Shown: in pieces, positions 17,396 through 27,054 of the stretch | Layout of the letters: each line of letters starts with the position of its first letter | Position numbering within the stretch: position 1 is the first letter of the stretch | Origin: a bacterium | GTDB lineage: Bacteria > Acidobacteriota > Thermoanaerobaculia > Multivoradales > J023 | Length of the DNA stretch: 64,000 nt | NCBI GenBank assembly: GCA_024226315.1 | Contig: JAAELT010000696.1 | Coordinates: 1 to 64,000 of the forward strand | Reading direction: 5' to 3' | Made by a program: the position numbers and the translations under genes | The notes under the pieces: generated by a model | The model's database searches: none | Seen by the model: the letters and a program-made list of their open reading frames with translations, nothing else | Told to the model about the DNA's origin: nothing

Positions 17396-18037
17396 ATGCC
17401 TGATGAGAGCTATACCTGGGACGTGTTCATCAGCTACAGCCACAAGGACGAGGACTGGGTCTACGATGAGCTGCTGCTGCGGCTCGAAGGGGCGGGCCTG
17501 AAGGTCTGCATCGACGAGCGCGATTTCGAGCTCGGCGTGCCTGCGCTGGTCAACATGGAACGCGCGGTCGATCACAGTCGGCATACCCTGCTGGTGCTCA
17601 CGCCGCGCTGGGCGAGCTCGGAGTGGACGGATTTCGAGGTGCTCCTCGCCGGCACCGGAGATCCGGTCGGGCGGCGGCGCAAAACGATCCCGCTGATGCT
17701 CGAGAAGTGCGACCTGCCGACGCGGATCTCGATGCTGACGTATGCTGACTTCACGCGCCCCGAGAAACGCGACCGGACGTTCGCGCGTCTGATCCGGAGC
17801 CTCGGTGGCCGCGGCGACGCGGCGCCGGACGCGGTCGCAGAACGGGTGGCACCGGAGCCGAGCCCACCGGCGCCGGGGCGGCTGCGGCCCGCCACGCCCG
17901 GGGCCAGCGTCAGCCATTACTCCAGCGGTGCGGCGACGCTGGGCTGCCTGGTGGTGGGCCGGCGTGATTCTGCAGAAATCTCGATCCTTTGGAGCGCCGC
18001 GAAGACGGAGGCGAAGGCCGCGATCGCGAGTCGCTGA
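17396..18037 (+). CDS. Stand-alone TIR domain protein, probably C-terminally truncated
   Basis: Residues 7 to about 140 form a TIR domain of the bacterial TIR_2 type (WDVFISYSHKDEDWV, then a basic end at RLIRSLGG). Glu81 in SSEWTDFE is at the NADase glutamate position. The last 65 residues are Pro/Ala/Arg-rich linker followed by sequence with no recognisable fold. In this family the TIR domain is normally followed by a second domain after such a linker, so the 213-residue protein may be a truncated remnant. The stop (18035-18037) is one base from the stop of the convergent symporter gene, which fits a deletion that removed the rest. It lies 2.4 kb from the TIR-CHAT-STAND pair. Confidence 0.82.
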   Translation: MPDESYTWDVFISYSHKDEDWVYDELLLRLEGAGLKVCIDERDFELGVPALVNMERAVDHSRHTLLVLTPRWASSEWTDFEVLLAGTGDPVGRRRKTIPLMLEKCDLPTRISMLTYADFTRPEKRDRTFARLIRSLGGRGDAAPDAVAERVAPEPSPPAPGRLRPATPGASVSHYSSGAATLGCLVVGRRDSAEISILWSAAKTEAKAAIASR

Positions 18038-18038
18038 G

Positions 18039-19745
18039 TTACGCTGAAATCTCGTGCGCTTCGCCGGCGCCACGCGGAACGCGGATGCGTTCGACCAGCG
18101 CTCGAATCTCGGCGGGTGGCGCCGGGGTGAAGCGCGAGATGACGATCGCCAGCAGGAAGTTGAGCAGCATGCCGAGGGTGCCGATGCCTTCCGGCGAGAT
18201 GCCCCACCACCAGTGCTCGGGGGTGTTGAGCTCCGGCCGCACGAATTTGAAGTAGATGATGTAGGAGGCGGTGAAGGTGATGCCGGCGACCATACCGGTG
18301 ACGGCGCCCTCCCGGTTCATGCGCTTCGAGAAGATACCGAGCAGGATGGCCGGAAAGAACGACGCCGCCGCCAGGCCGAAGGCGAAGGCCACCACCTGGG
18401 CGACGAACCCAGGCGGGTTGATGCCGAAATAGCCGGCGACGACCACCGCGGCGCCGGCCGCCACCCGCGCCGCGATCAGCTCACTCTTCTCGTCGATGTC
18501 GGGGGCCAGGCCGCGCTTGAGCAGGTCGTGCGCCACCGAGGTCGAGATCACCAGCAGCAAACCGGCGGCGGTGGAGAGCGCCGCCGCCAGGCCGCCGGCG
18601 GCCACCAGGCCCACTACCCAGTCGGGCAGCCGGGCGATCTCGGGATTGGCCAGCACCATGATGTCGCGATCGATCACCAGCTCGTTGGCCACCTCGGACT
18701 CCGGGCCGCGGTACTGGATCAGGCCGTCGCCGTTCTTGTCCTCGAAGCGGATCAGGCCGGTGTCTTCCCAGTTGCTGAACCACTCGGGCACCTCGGCGTA
18801 GGGGCGCTCGGAGATGGTGGTCAGCAGATTGGTGCGGGCGAATGCCGCCACCGCCGGCGCGCTGGTGTAGAGCAGGGCGATGAACAGCAGCGCCCAGCCC
18901 GCCGAGCTGCGCGCCGCGGCCACCTTGGGCACGGTGTAGAAGCGCACGATCACGTGCGGCAGGCCGGCGGTACCCATCATCAGGGCGGCGGTGATGAAGA
19001 ACACGTCGAGTGTCGACTTGCGGCCCTCGGTGTAGGCGCCGAACCCGAGCTCGCGGCTCAGGCCGTCGAGCTTGTCGAGCAGGTAGGTGCCGGAACCGTC
19101 GTCGAGCTGGCCGCCAAAGCCGAGCTGGGGAACCAGCCGGTCGGTCATCAGCAGCGAGATGAAGATCGCCGGCACCAGGTAGGCGAAGATCAGCACGCAG
19201 TACTGGGCCACCTGGGTGTAGGTGATGCCCTTCATGCCGCCGAGCACGGCGTAGAAGAACACGATGCCCATGCCGATCGCCACGCCCCAGGCGATGTCGA
19301 CGCCGAGGAAACGCGAGAAGACGATGCCGACGCCCCGCATCTGCCCAGCGACGTAGGTGAACGACACGAAGATGGCGCACACCACGGCGACGAAGCGCGC
19401 GGTCTGCGAGTAGTAGCGGTCGCCGACGAAGTCGGGCACGGTGTACTTGCCGAATTTGCGCAGATAGGGCGCCAGCAGCAGGGCGAGGAGCACGTAGCCG
19501 CCGGTCCAGCCCATCAGGTACACGGAGCCGTCCCGGCCCATGAACGAGATCAGGCCGGCCATCGAAATGAACGAGGCGGCCGACATCCAATCAGCGGCGG
19601 TGGCCATGCCGTTGAGCAATGGCGGCACTTTGCCGCCGGCGACGTAGAACTCGCCCGTCGAGCTGGCCCTCGACCACGCCGCCACGCCGATGTAGAGGGC
19701 GAACGACAGCCCAACCAGGACGAAGGTCCAGGCCTGGACGTTCAT
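18039..19745 (-). CDS. Sodium:solute symporter, large subunit (VC_2705/ActP-like)
   Basis: The 568-residue polytopic membrane protein belongs to the sodium:solute symporter family, in the branch that pairs with a DUF4212 small subunit. Recognisable segments include SSTGEFYVAGGKVPPLLNG, ATAADWMSAASFISMAGLI, KYTVPDFVGDRYYS and the GGLAAALSTAAGLLLVIST helix. The family moves acetate, lactate or other short organic acids with Na+. It overlaps the small subunit by four bases (ATGA at 19742-19745) and lies just before class I fumarase on the same strand, consistent with organic-acid use. The exact substrate cannot be read from sequence. Confidence 0.92.
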   Translation of the reverse strand: MNVQAWTFVLVGLSFALYIGVAAWSRASSTGEFYVAGGKVPPLLNGMATAADWMSAASFISMAGLISFMGRDGSVYLMGWTGGYVLLALLLAPYLRKFGKYTVPDFVGDRYYSQTARFVAVVCAIFVSFTYVAGQMRGVGIVFSRFLGVDIAWGVAIGMGIVFFYAVLGGMKGITYTQVAQYCVLIFAYLVPAIFISLLMTDRLVPQLGFGGQLDDGSGTYLLDKLDGLSRELGFGAYTEGRKSTLDVFFITAALMMGTAGLPHVIVRFYTVPKVAAARSSAGWALLFIALLYTSAPAVAAFARTNLLTTISERPYAEVPEWFSNWEDTGLIRFEDKNGDGLIQYRGPESEVANELVIDRDIMVLANPEIARLPDWVVGLVAAGGLAAALSTAAGLLLVISTSVAHDLLKRGLAPDIDEKSELIAARVAAGAAVVVAGYFGINPPGFVAQVVAFAFGLAAASFFPAILLGIFSKRMNREGAVTGMVAGITFTASYIIYFKFVRPELNTPEHWWWGISPEGIGTLGMLLNFLLAIVISRFTPAPPAEIRALVERIRVPRGAGEAHEISA

Positions 19746-20014
19746 TCCTTCTCGCTCTCGTCGAAGCCGAATCGGCGGTCGAGTCGGTTCATCAACAGCA
19801 CGTAGACCAGGATCAGCAGTACGAAAACGAAGATCGCGCCTTGCTGGGCGAACCAGAAGCCGAGCCGGAAACCGAACACGCGAATCTCATCGAGCGCGTC
19901 GACGAACAGAATGCCGGCGCCGTAGGAAACCGCGAACCAGATCGCCAGCAAAAGGGCGAGGTAGCGGAGATGGATCTGCCAGTAGCGCCGCAGCCGGTCG
20001 TCGCTCGGTTCCAT
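19742..20014 (-). CDS. DUF4212 symporter small subunit
   Basis: The 90-residue protein has two hydrophobic helices (YLALLLAIWFAVSYGAGILF and AIFVFVLLILVYVLLM) separated by a short charged loop. This is the typical DUF4212 architecture, found almost only beside VC_2705-type sodium:solute symporters. ATG at 20014 has AAAGGA eight bases upstream. Translation is coupled to the large subunit through an ATGA overlap. Confidence 0.92.
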   Translation of the reverse strand: MEPSDDRLRRYWQIHLRYLALLLAIWFAVSYGAGILFVDALDEIRVFGFRLGFWFAQQGAIFVFVLLILVYVLLMNRLDRRFGFDESEKE

Positions 20015-20079
20015 GGCGGCCGTCCTTTCTTTGCTTCGAGGAACCCGCGGATCTTACCGCGAGGATCCGGCAAAGACCA

Positions 20080-21744
<1,665 letters not shown>

Positions 21745-21910
21745 GACTGTTCCTCGGGGATGTCGTGGGATTGGATTTCGAAGGCCCGGCAGGCGCCGGC
21801 CCAGGGAGAAGCATACTCCCAGGCCCGAGGCGATGAAACTTTTTCTCGCCCGATTCCGTCATCACAGACAAGGAGGAGTGTGCATGCCCCGGGGACCATA
21901 GGAGCCAGAT

Positions 21911-23332
21911 ATGACAGATCGCATCTCGCTTGCGAGACCCGACGCCCAGCACCCCGAATCGCGGCAGACCAACCCCCGGCATTCTGAGCTCTCACCGCGT
22001 TTCTTCTGGCGCTTGTTGCTGGTGGCGTCGATGATCGCTGCGGCGGTGTCGCTACTCACCACCGGTCTCGGTCTCGATCGCTATGTCGCCTTCCCGCTGG
22101 CCTGGTCCCTGGCCCTGGCGGTGCAACTCGGGCTATTCGGTCTCGCCTGGCTGATCGGCGTCGGCCGCGACGCGCGCAAGGTGTGGATCAGCGCGCTCTA
22201 CATCGTCACCATGCTGTTCTCGGTGACCTTCAGCTACGTGACGCTGCAGAGCGAGTTCACTAAGGAGATCCGGCCCGCCGAGGCCCAGAGGCGGCTGTTC
22301 GACGCCACCCGCGAGCGGCTGACCGAGGCCGTCCAGGCGGTCAACGCGGGCGTCCAACAGAGCGCCGAGGTGCAGCTGCGCCTCGCCTCGTGGCTGGACC
22401 TCGAGAAGCGCAACGGCTGGGCGACGCGGACCTGCGAGGAAGAGGAACACTGCTACCTCCAGGGGGTGTGCGATCGCATCCTGCGTCGCATCGGCCGGTG
22501 GGAGCAGGAGTCGGGGCAACCCTACCGGCAAGGGCCGGGCGAGCAGCTGATCTTCGGCACCCTTCAGACCGAGCTGCGCACGGCCGAACAGCTCGGCGAC
22601 CGCCTCACGGCCTATCGCGACGTGCTGACCAACGGCAACGGCGTACTCGACGACGGTCTCGACAACCGGGAACGGCTGCGCCGGCTCGACGGCGTGCTCA
22701 ACCAGGTGCCCCAGGGCGACCTGGAAGCCGTCACTTGCAGCGCCGCGACGCTGCCCGCCGCCCTGGCCTACGGCGACCATGCCCGCGACGGGGCGATGGA
22801 CGGCGAAGAGCCGGTCTACGCCTTCCAGGACCTGATGACCATCTTCGAGTCCGAGCGCGAGTTGGCGCGCGAGGACTACCCGACAGTCTTCGCGCTGGCG
22901 CTGGCGTTCTTCATCGACCTCTTCGTGCTGGTCGTGGCGCTGGGCGCGTCGACCCTCGAAGACCGCCGTGGGGAAGGCGTCCTGCCCGTCGTCGACGGCG
23001 TACCGGCGTCCTTCGAAGACGCGCTCCAGCACGACATCGGCGGCTGGATCGACGCGTCCTTGATCGACCGCCGGAACGATCCCGATTCCCGCCAGGATTT
23101 CATCGGCTCGATCCTGGAGGTGATCTCTTTCGGCCGTGAGGGCGAAGCCCGGTTGATTCCCGAGAGCGAAGAGCACCGGCGATTCGGGCACCTGCTGGTG
23201 CACTCGAAGGCGGCGCGGGTGGAGAGCTTCGTGAAGTTCAACCGCGTCGGACGCTTGTTCCGGCTCGAGGACTGGGTCTATCCGGCGCTGGCGCGTCACC
23301 TGAGCGGCTTCGGCGGGGCGGTGCCGGCGTAG
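21911..23332 (+). CDS. Four-helix membrane protein of unknown function
   Basis: The 473-residue protein starts at ATG 21911 with GGAG six bases upstream. It has three N-terminal membrane helices (about residues 31-52, 57-82 and 90-110) and a fourth at about 325-347 (ALALAFFIDLFVLVVALGAS). The short basic N-terminus predicts it is inside, so the 215-residue region between helices 3 and 4, with a Cys cluster (RTCEEEEHCYLQGVC), would lie outside, and the last 125 residues inside. I do not recognise the family. It is divergent from fumarase. The 42-bp repeat array begins 69 bp after its stop. Confidence 0.75.
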   Translation: MTDRISLARPDAQHPESRQTNPRHSELSPRFFWRLLLVASMIAAAVSLLTTGLGLDRYVAFPLAWSLALAVQLGLFGLAWLIGVGRDARKVWISALYIVTMLFSVTFSYVTLQSEFTKEIRPAEAQRRLFDATRERLTEAVQAVNAGVQQSAEVQLRLASWLDLEKRNGWATRTCEEEEHCYLQGVCDRILRRIGRWEQESGQPYRQGPGEQLIFGTLQTELRTAEQLGDRLTAYRDVLTNGNGVLDDGLDNRERLRRLDGVLNQVPQGDLEAVTCSAATLPAALAYGDHARDGAMDGEEPVYAFQDLMTIFESERELAREDYPTVFALALAFFIDLFVLVVALGASTLEDRRGEGVLPVVDGVPASFEDALQHDIGGWIDASLIDRRNDPDSRQDFIGSILEVISFGREGEARLIPESEEHRRFGHLLVHSKAARVESFVKFNRVGRLFRLEDWVYPALARHLSGFGGAVPA

Positions 23333-23400
23333 CGGCCAGAGGAGCCTCTCGGCACGGCTCCATGAATTTACCAAATCGCCTGCCAAGGCGATGTTCGGCC

Positions 23401-23988
23401 GTTGCGCGTTCGCGCAACTACCGGTACAAGCGCTGCAGAGCCGTTGCGCGTTCGCGCAACTGCCGAACAAGCGCTGCAGAGCCGTCGCGCGTTCGCGCAG
23501 ACACTGGAACACCCGGTGTCGAGGAGTTGCGCGTTCGCGCGAGCTCCGGGGCAACGGCTGCGGCTGCCGCTGCGCGGTCGCGCGGCGGCTCGGCAGCGGC
23601 TGTTGCGTCCTTGCGCGGTCGCGCGACGATCACCGCAGCCGCTGCGGTGGTCTCGGCGCGGCCGCACGGCTTCTCCGCAGCCGCTGCCGAGCACTCTCCG
23701 CGCTTGCAAGAGGCCGGCGCAGCGGCCGCGCGGGACTCTCCGCGCTGGATCGACGGCCGAACAGCGGCTGCGGAACACCCGCGGCGTCGGCGGCACGAGC
23801 CCGCGGCGGCTGTCGAGGAGTCGCGCGGTCGTGGGCTCGACCGAACAGCGGCTGTCGTGGACTCCGCGCGGCCAGGTGACGGTCAAACGGCGGCTGTGCG
23901 CCAGACACTGTTCCCGAGGCGGCCTGCATCTGCGCTGTCGACGGGCGTTGACGCTCGGCGACGGTCAATCGGCCCGGCTGCGGCCCCG
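23401..23988. repeat. Tandem 42-bp array C (about 14 units)
   Basis: Units start at 23401, 23443, 23484, 23526, 23569, 23611, 23653, 23695, 23737, 23779, 23821, 23863, 23905 and 23947, so the spacing is almost always exactly 42 bp. Each unit has a variable half and a conserved half (AACAGCGGCTGCGGA or close). In units 1 and 2 the variable half is a perfect hairpin with arms GTTGCGCG and CGCGCAAC around TT (23401-23418, 23443-23460). Later units keep weaker CGCG-rich palindromes. The last unit runs into the 3' end of brnA. A 42-bp period keeps several frames open, so the long frames across it are artefacts. Apart from this array, 23333-23964 holds nothing I can support. Confidence 0.85.
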
Positions 23989-24318
23989 GCCGGAAGCGTC
24001 GTACTCGGCGTCAGGTTCGGCGACCTCGCCGGCGGACTGCGGCCCTCCTCGGCGTTGCTCTACGAATACTCGGAGCGCATCGTTCATGCGGCGCCCGTAG
24101 GCCCGGCCCTGGGATTTGAACCAGGCCAGCACGTCGTCGTCGAGGTCGAGGAAGACCCTGGTCTTGCCCGGCGGCAGAGTCACCTTGGCGTCTTGCCAGA
24201 ACGCGGCGTCCGTCGGCTGTGCGTCGGGATCGTCCGTGGCCCGCGCGTCGACTTCCTCGTCGCTCATCTCGCGCAGCAGCGCCCAGTTGGTGAGATCTTC
24301 GTTCGACACGGGATTCAT
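23965..24318 (-). CDS. brnA: BrnA-type antitoxin
   Basis: The 117-residue protein matches the BrnA antitoxin family, a CopG-like ribbon-helix-helix repressor. Diagnostic parts are LREMSDEEVDA, DAAFWQDAKVTLPP and RVFLDLDDDVLAWFKSQG followed by RMNDALRVFVEQ. I place the start at ATG 24318, one base after the end of the toxin gene. ATGs at 24348 and 24402 are in frame and would overlap the toxin gene. The C-terminal tail of about 35 residues beyond the usual end is low complexity and is partly encoded by the last unit of array C, so it may have been added by repeat growth. Confidence 0.85.
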   Translation of the reverse strand: MNPVSNEDLTNWALLREMSDEEVDARATDDPDAQPTDAAFWQDAKVTLPPGKTRVFLDLDDDVLAWFKSQGRAYGRRMNDALRVFVEQRRGGPQSAGEVAEPDAEYDASGRGRSRAD

Positions 24319-24319
24319 C

Positions 24320-24595
24320 TCAGGGGAAGATGGCTCGATAGAAGGCATCGCGCTCATCGCGGTTGGCTCTGCGGGCAGAGATGATCCTCCGTACTTCGCC
24401 ACGATCCGTGTAGCAGACGGTGAGCTCGATAGCGTTGATCATGCCGATCGCGATCCAGCGGATCTCTCCGTAGTCGAGGCGGTCGTCCTGGCGTTCGAGG
24501 ACAGGACCCTCGAAGATCCTGGTAGCGAGCTGGAAGTCGACCCCGTGCCGGCGGACATTCGCGATTCGCTTGGTCGGGTCCCACTCGAATCGCAT
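24320..24595 (-). CDS. brnT: BrnT-type ribonuclease toxin
   Basis: The 91-residue protein has the BrnT layout: FEWDPTKRIANVRRHGVDF at the start, the ERQDDRLDYGEIRWIAIG centre and IISARRANRDERDAF at the end. BrnT toxins have a RelE-like fold and cleave RNA, and the antitoxin encoded immediately downstream neutralises them and represses the operon. Length is normal and the Lys, His and Arg expected in the active region are present. An inverted repeat sits just upstream of the ATG. Confidence 0.9.
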   Translation of the reverse strand: MRFEWDPTKRIANVRRHGVDFQLATRIFEGPVLERQDDRLDYGEIRWIAIGMINAIELTVCYTDRGEVRRIISARRANRDERDAFYRAIFP

Positions 24596-24608
24596 AGACG
24601 TATCTTAG

Positions 24609-24626
24609 CAGAGAGTAGGATCTCTG
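24609..24626 (-). promoter_or_regulatory. Inverted repeat upstream of brnT, possible BrnA operator
   Basis: CAGAGA (24609-24614) and TCTCTG (24621-24626) form a perfect inverted repeat with a 6-bp spacer, 14-31 bp before the brnT ATG. A -10-like TAAGAT (minus strand, 24602-24607) lies between it and the start. The placement fits autoregulation by BrnA. No good -35 box is visible. Confidence 0.4.
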
Positions 24627-24782
24627 AGGTGGGCTGGGTGATGTGAAGCGGTGCCAGGCAACGAGGCTTCCTCGGCATGCCCGGCTCCCGGTACCGCCGG
24701 CAGGCCCGCAAGCTGCTGGAGAGGGCGGGCCCGGCCCCATCGGCGCGGAGACTTCGTCAGCGTTAGCCGGGAATGCACGGAT

Positions 24783-25005
24783 TGTAAGGGGGCGGGACGG
24801 TGAGCTCGATCGGAGCGTCGCGGGCGGCGATCATCACCGGCGGATAGCCGGAAACCACGTAGGCCTCCGGGTCCAGCAGCGATTGGACCAGGTACTCCGC
24901 GGCGGAGAGTCCCGGCACCCGCAGTCCGGCGCGGACGTCGATCTCAAGGAGGTTCGGGCCCTGGGTGCCGTTGCCCTCGCGGTCATCTGTAGTCGGCCCG
25001 TTGAC
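24783..25005 (-). pseudogene. Fragment of a c-type cytochrome domain
   Basis: Read on the minus strand, this region gives DDREGNGTQGPNLLEIDVRA then PGLSAAEYLVQSLLDPEAYV and VSGYPPVMIA. That is the distal part of a class I cytochrome c domain (G-P-N-L, the SxxEYLxxSLLDPxAYVV helix, and the axial Met region). The CxxCH haem-attachment half is missing and a TGA lies just upstream, so it is a decayed remnant. The rest of the 500-bp gap between brnT and the esterase gene shows nothing else I can identify. Confidence 0.55.
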
Positions 25006-25101
25006 AGGTGAGTGCGGTCAGACGCCGCTTTCTTACAGCCCTGATCCCGGACGGCTATACTCCAGCTCATCTGAAACAGCTCAGAACGCCAGGAGAACCG
25101 G

Positions 25102-26853
25102 ATGCGTACTCGACCTGTTCGACCCTGCACACTGATCGCGATCCCGATCGCTGCCGCTGCTTTTCTCTGCGCCTGCTCAGGCACCGAGGAGCCCGCCGCG
25201 CTCGAGATCGCCGTCTCCTTCGACGAGAGCCTGAGCGCCGAGGCACTCGACGGGCGGGTGCTGCTGCTGCTGTCGACCGACGACGATGACGAGCCGCGTA
25301 TGCAGGTCACTGCCGGATTGAAGGCCGTGCAGATATTCGGCGTCGACGTCCTGGGGCTGGCCCCGGGAGCCGAGGCGGTGTTCGACGCGTCGGTGTTCGG
25401 CTACCCCATGGAGAGCCTGGGGGAGCTGCCGCCGAAGGTTTACAGCGTGCAGGCGGTGCTCCACAGGTACGAGACCTTCGAGCGCTCCGACGGACACACG
25501 GTGAAGCTGCCGATGGACCGCGGCGAGGGCCAGAAGTGGAGCAAGGCGCCGGGCAATCTGTACTCGACGCCACGCAAGCTACGCATCGACCCGGGGCAGA
25601 AGACCAGGATCAAGATCTCGCTCGATCAGGAGATCGAGCCGATCGAGCTTCCGGAGGATACGAAGTACGTCAAGCACGTGAAGGTCGGCAGCCCGCGCTT
25701 GAGTGAGTTCTGGGGCCGGCCGATGCACCTGGGGGCGCACGTGCTGCTGCCCGAGGGCTTCGACGAGCACCCCGAGGCGCGCTATCCGCTGGTCCTCTTC
25801 CACGGCCACTTCCCGGCGGACTTCGGCGGCTTCCGCACCGAGCCGCCCGATCCCGACCTCGAGTGCGAGGACTCGGAGAGGTTTCAGGTGGAGTGTTACA
25901 ACCGCATCCAGGAGCAGGAAGCCTACGACTTCTACCAGGCCTGGACGGGGCCCGACTTCCCGCGCATGCTGATCGTCGAGATCCAGCACGCCAATCCCTA
26001 CTACGACGACTCGTACGCCGTGAACTCCGAGAATCTCGGTCCCTACGGCGACGCCATCACCCACGAGCTGGTGCCCTACCTGGAAGAGCAGTTCCGCGGC
26101 ATCGGCGAGGGCTGGGCGCGTTTTCTCTACGGCGGCTCCACCGGCGGCTGGGAGGCGCTGGCGGCGCAGGTCTTCTACCCCGACGACTACAACGGCTGCT
26201 TCGCCGCCTGCCCCGACCCGATCGACTTCCGCGAGTACACGCTGGTCGACCTCTACGAAGACGACAACGCCTACTTCGACGAAGGGCCGTTTCGTCGTCT
26301 CGAACGCCCCGCCCACCGCGACTCCCTGGGCCGGGTGCAGGCCACCGTGCGGGACTACAACCACATGGAGCTGGCGCTCGGCACCCGTGGCCGCTCCGGC
26401 GACCAGTACGACATCTGGGAGGCGGTCTACTCACCGGTCGGCGACGACGGCTACCCGAAGCGGATCTGGGACAAGCGCACCGGCGAGATCGATCGCGACG
26501 TGGCCGAGCACTGGCGCGAGAGCTACGACCTGCGCCACATCCTGGAGCGCGACTGGGCCAGGCTGGGCCCCAAGCTCGAGGGCAAGATCCACATCTACTG
26601 TGGCGACATGGACAACTACTACCTGAACAACGCTGTCTACCTGATGGAGGACTTCCTGGAGTCGACGACCGATCCCCACTACGGCGGCGAGGTCGACTAC
26701 GGCGACCGCGCCGAGCACTGTTGGAACGGCGATCACGAGAACGGCAACCACATCTCGCGCCTGCGCTACAACACCATGTACGTACCGAAGATCCTGAGAC
26801 GCATCGAAGAGTCGGCGCCGCCGGGGGCGGATTTGACCAGCTGGCGATACTGA
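25102..26853 (+). CDS. Putative esterase lipoprotein (alpha/beta hydrolase)
   Basis: The 583-residue protein has a lipoprotein-type signal peptide (IPIAAAAFLCAC, with Cys as the likely lipidated residue) and an N-terminal beta-rich domain of about 190 residues. An esterase-D-like alpha/beta hydrolase domain follows. RYPLVLFHGHFPADFGG is the oxyanion strand, FLYGGSTGGWEAL is the nucleophile elbow with Ser in G-G-S-T-G-G, and a late His in WNGDHENGNH is the likely catalytic base. Substrate is unknown. ATG at 25102 follows AGGAGA by six bases. The family includes esterases acting on acylated sugars and siderophores, so the reaction is inferred only as ester hydrolysis. Confidence 0.82.
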   Translation: MRTRPVRPCTLIAIPIAAAAFLCACSGTEEPAALEIAVSFDESLSAEALDGRVLLLLSTDDDDEPRMQVTAGLKAVQIFGVDVLGLAPGAEAVFDASVFGYPMESLGELPPKVYSVQAVLHRYETFERSDGHTVKLPMDRGEGQKWSKAPGNLYSTPRKLRIDPGQKTRIKISLDQEIEPIELPEDTKYVKHVKVGSPRLSEFWGRPMHLGAHVLLPEGFDEHPEARYPLVLFHGHFPADFGGFRTEPPDPDLECEDSERFQVECYNRIQEQEAYDFYQAWTGPDFPRMLIVEIQHANPYYDDSYAVNSENLGPYGDAITHELVPYLEEQFRGIGEGWARFLYGGSTGGWEALAAQVFYPDDYNGCFAACPDPIDFREYTLVDLYEDDNAYFDEGPFRRLERPAHRDSLGRVQATVRDYNHMELALGTRGRSGDQYDIWEAVYSPVGDDGYPKRIWDKRTGEIDRDVAEHWRESYDLRHILERDWARLGPKLEGKIHIYCGDMDNYYLNNAVYLMEDFLESTTDPHYGGEVDYGDRAEHCWNGDHENGNHISRLRYNTMYVPKILRRIEESAPPGADLTSWRY

Positions 26854-26911
26854 CAGGGCCGCGAAGTTTTTTTTCGGTCATGTGAGCAAATCCCGTGTCC
26901 GACTCCTCTAA

Positions 26912-27007
26912 GAGAGGTATGAGCGGCGAGAGCCCGTCGGGCGGGTGGAGGTGGACGGCGGGCAGCGGGTCGCCTCCGACCTGGTGCGCTTCGACCTCAG
27001 TCGCTGA
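26912..27007 (+). other. Possible 3' fragment of a lost gene
   Basis: Between the esterase and the channel gene one plus-strand frame, bounded by TAA and TGA, reads REPVGRVEVDGGQRVASDLV then RFDLSR. This looks like the last residues of a real protein rather than random sequence. There is no start codon and no identifiable family. An eight-T run at about 26868 has no supporting stem. Nothing else is seen in 26854-27054. Confidence 0.2.
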
Positions 27008-27054
27008 CCTCGCCTTCCAGCGCGAGGCGCCGTCGCCCGCTGGTCACACGGTCC

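Noticed and set aside
23362..24384. 340-residue plus-strand protein across array C
   Set aside because: The 42-bp period keeps frames open in several phases. The translation is Ala/Arg/Ser low complexity, has no ribosome site and runs antisense through brnA.
26860..26880. Intrinsic terminator at the eight-T run
   Set aside because: No stable stem precedes the T-tract on either strand.
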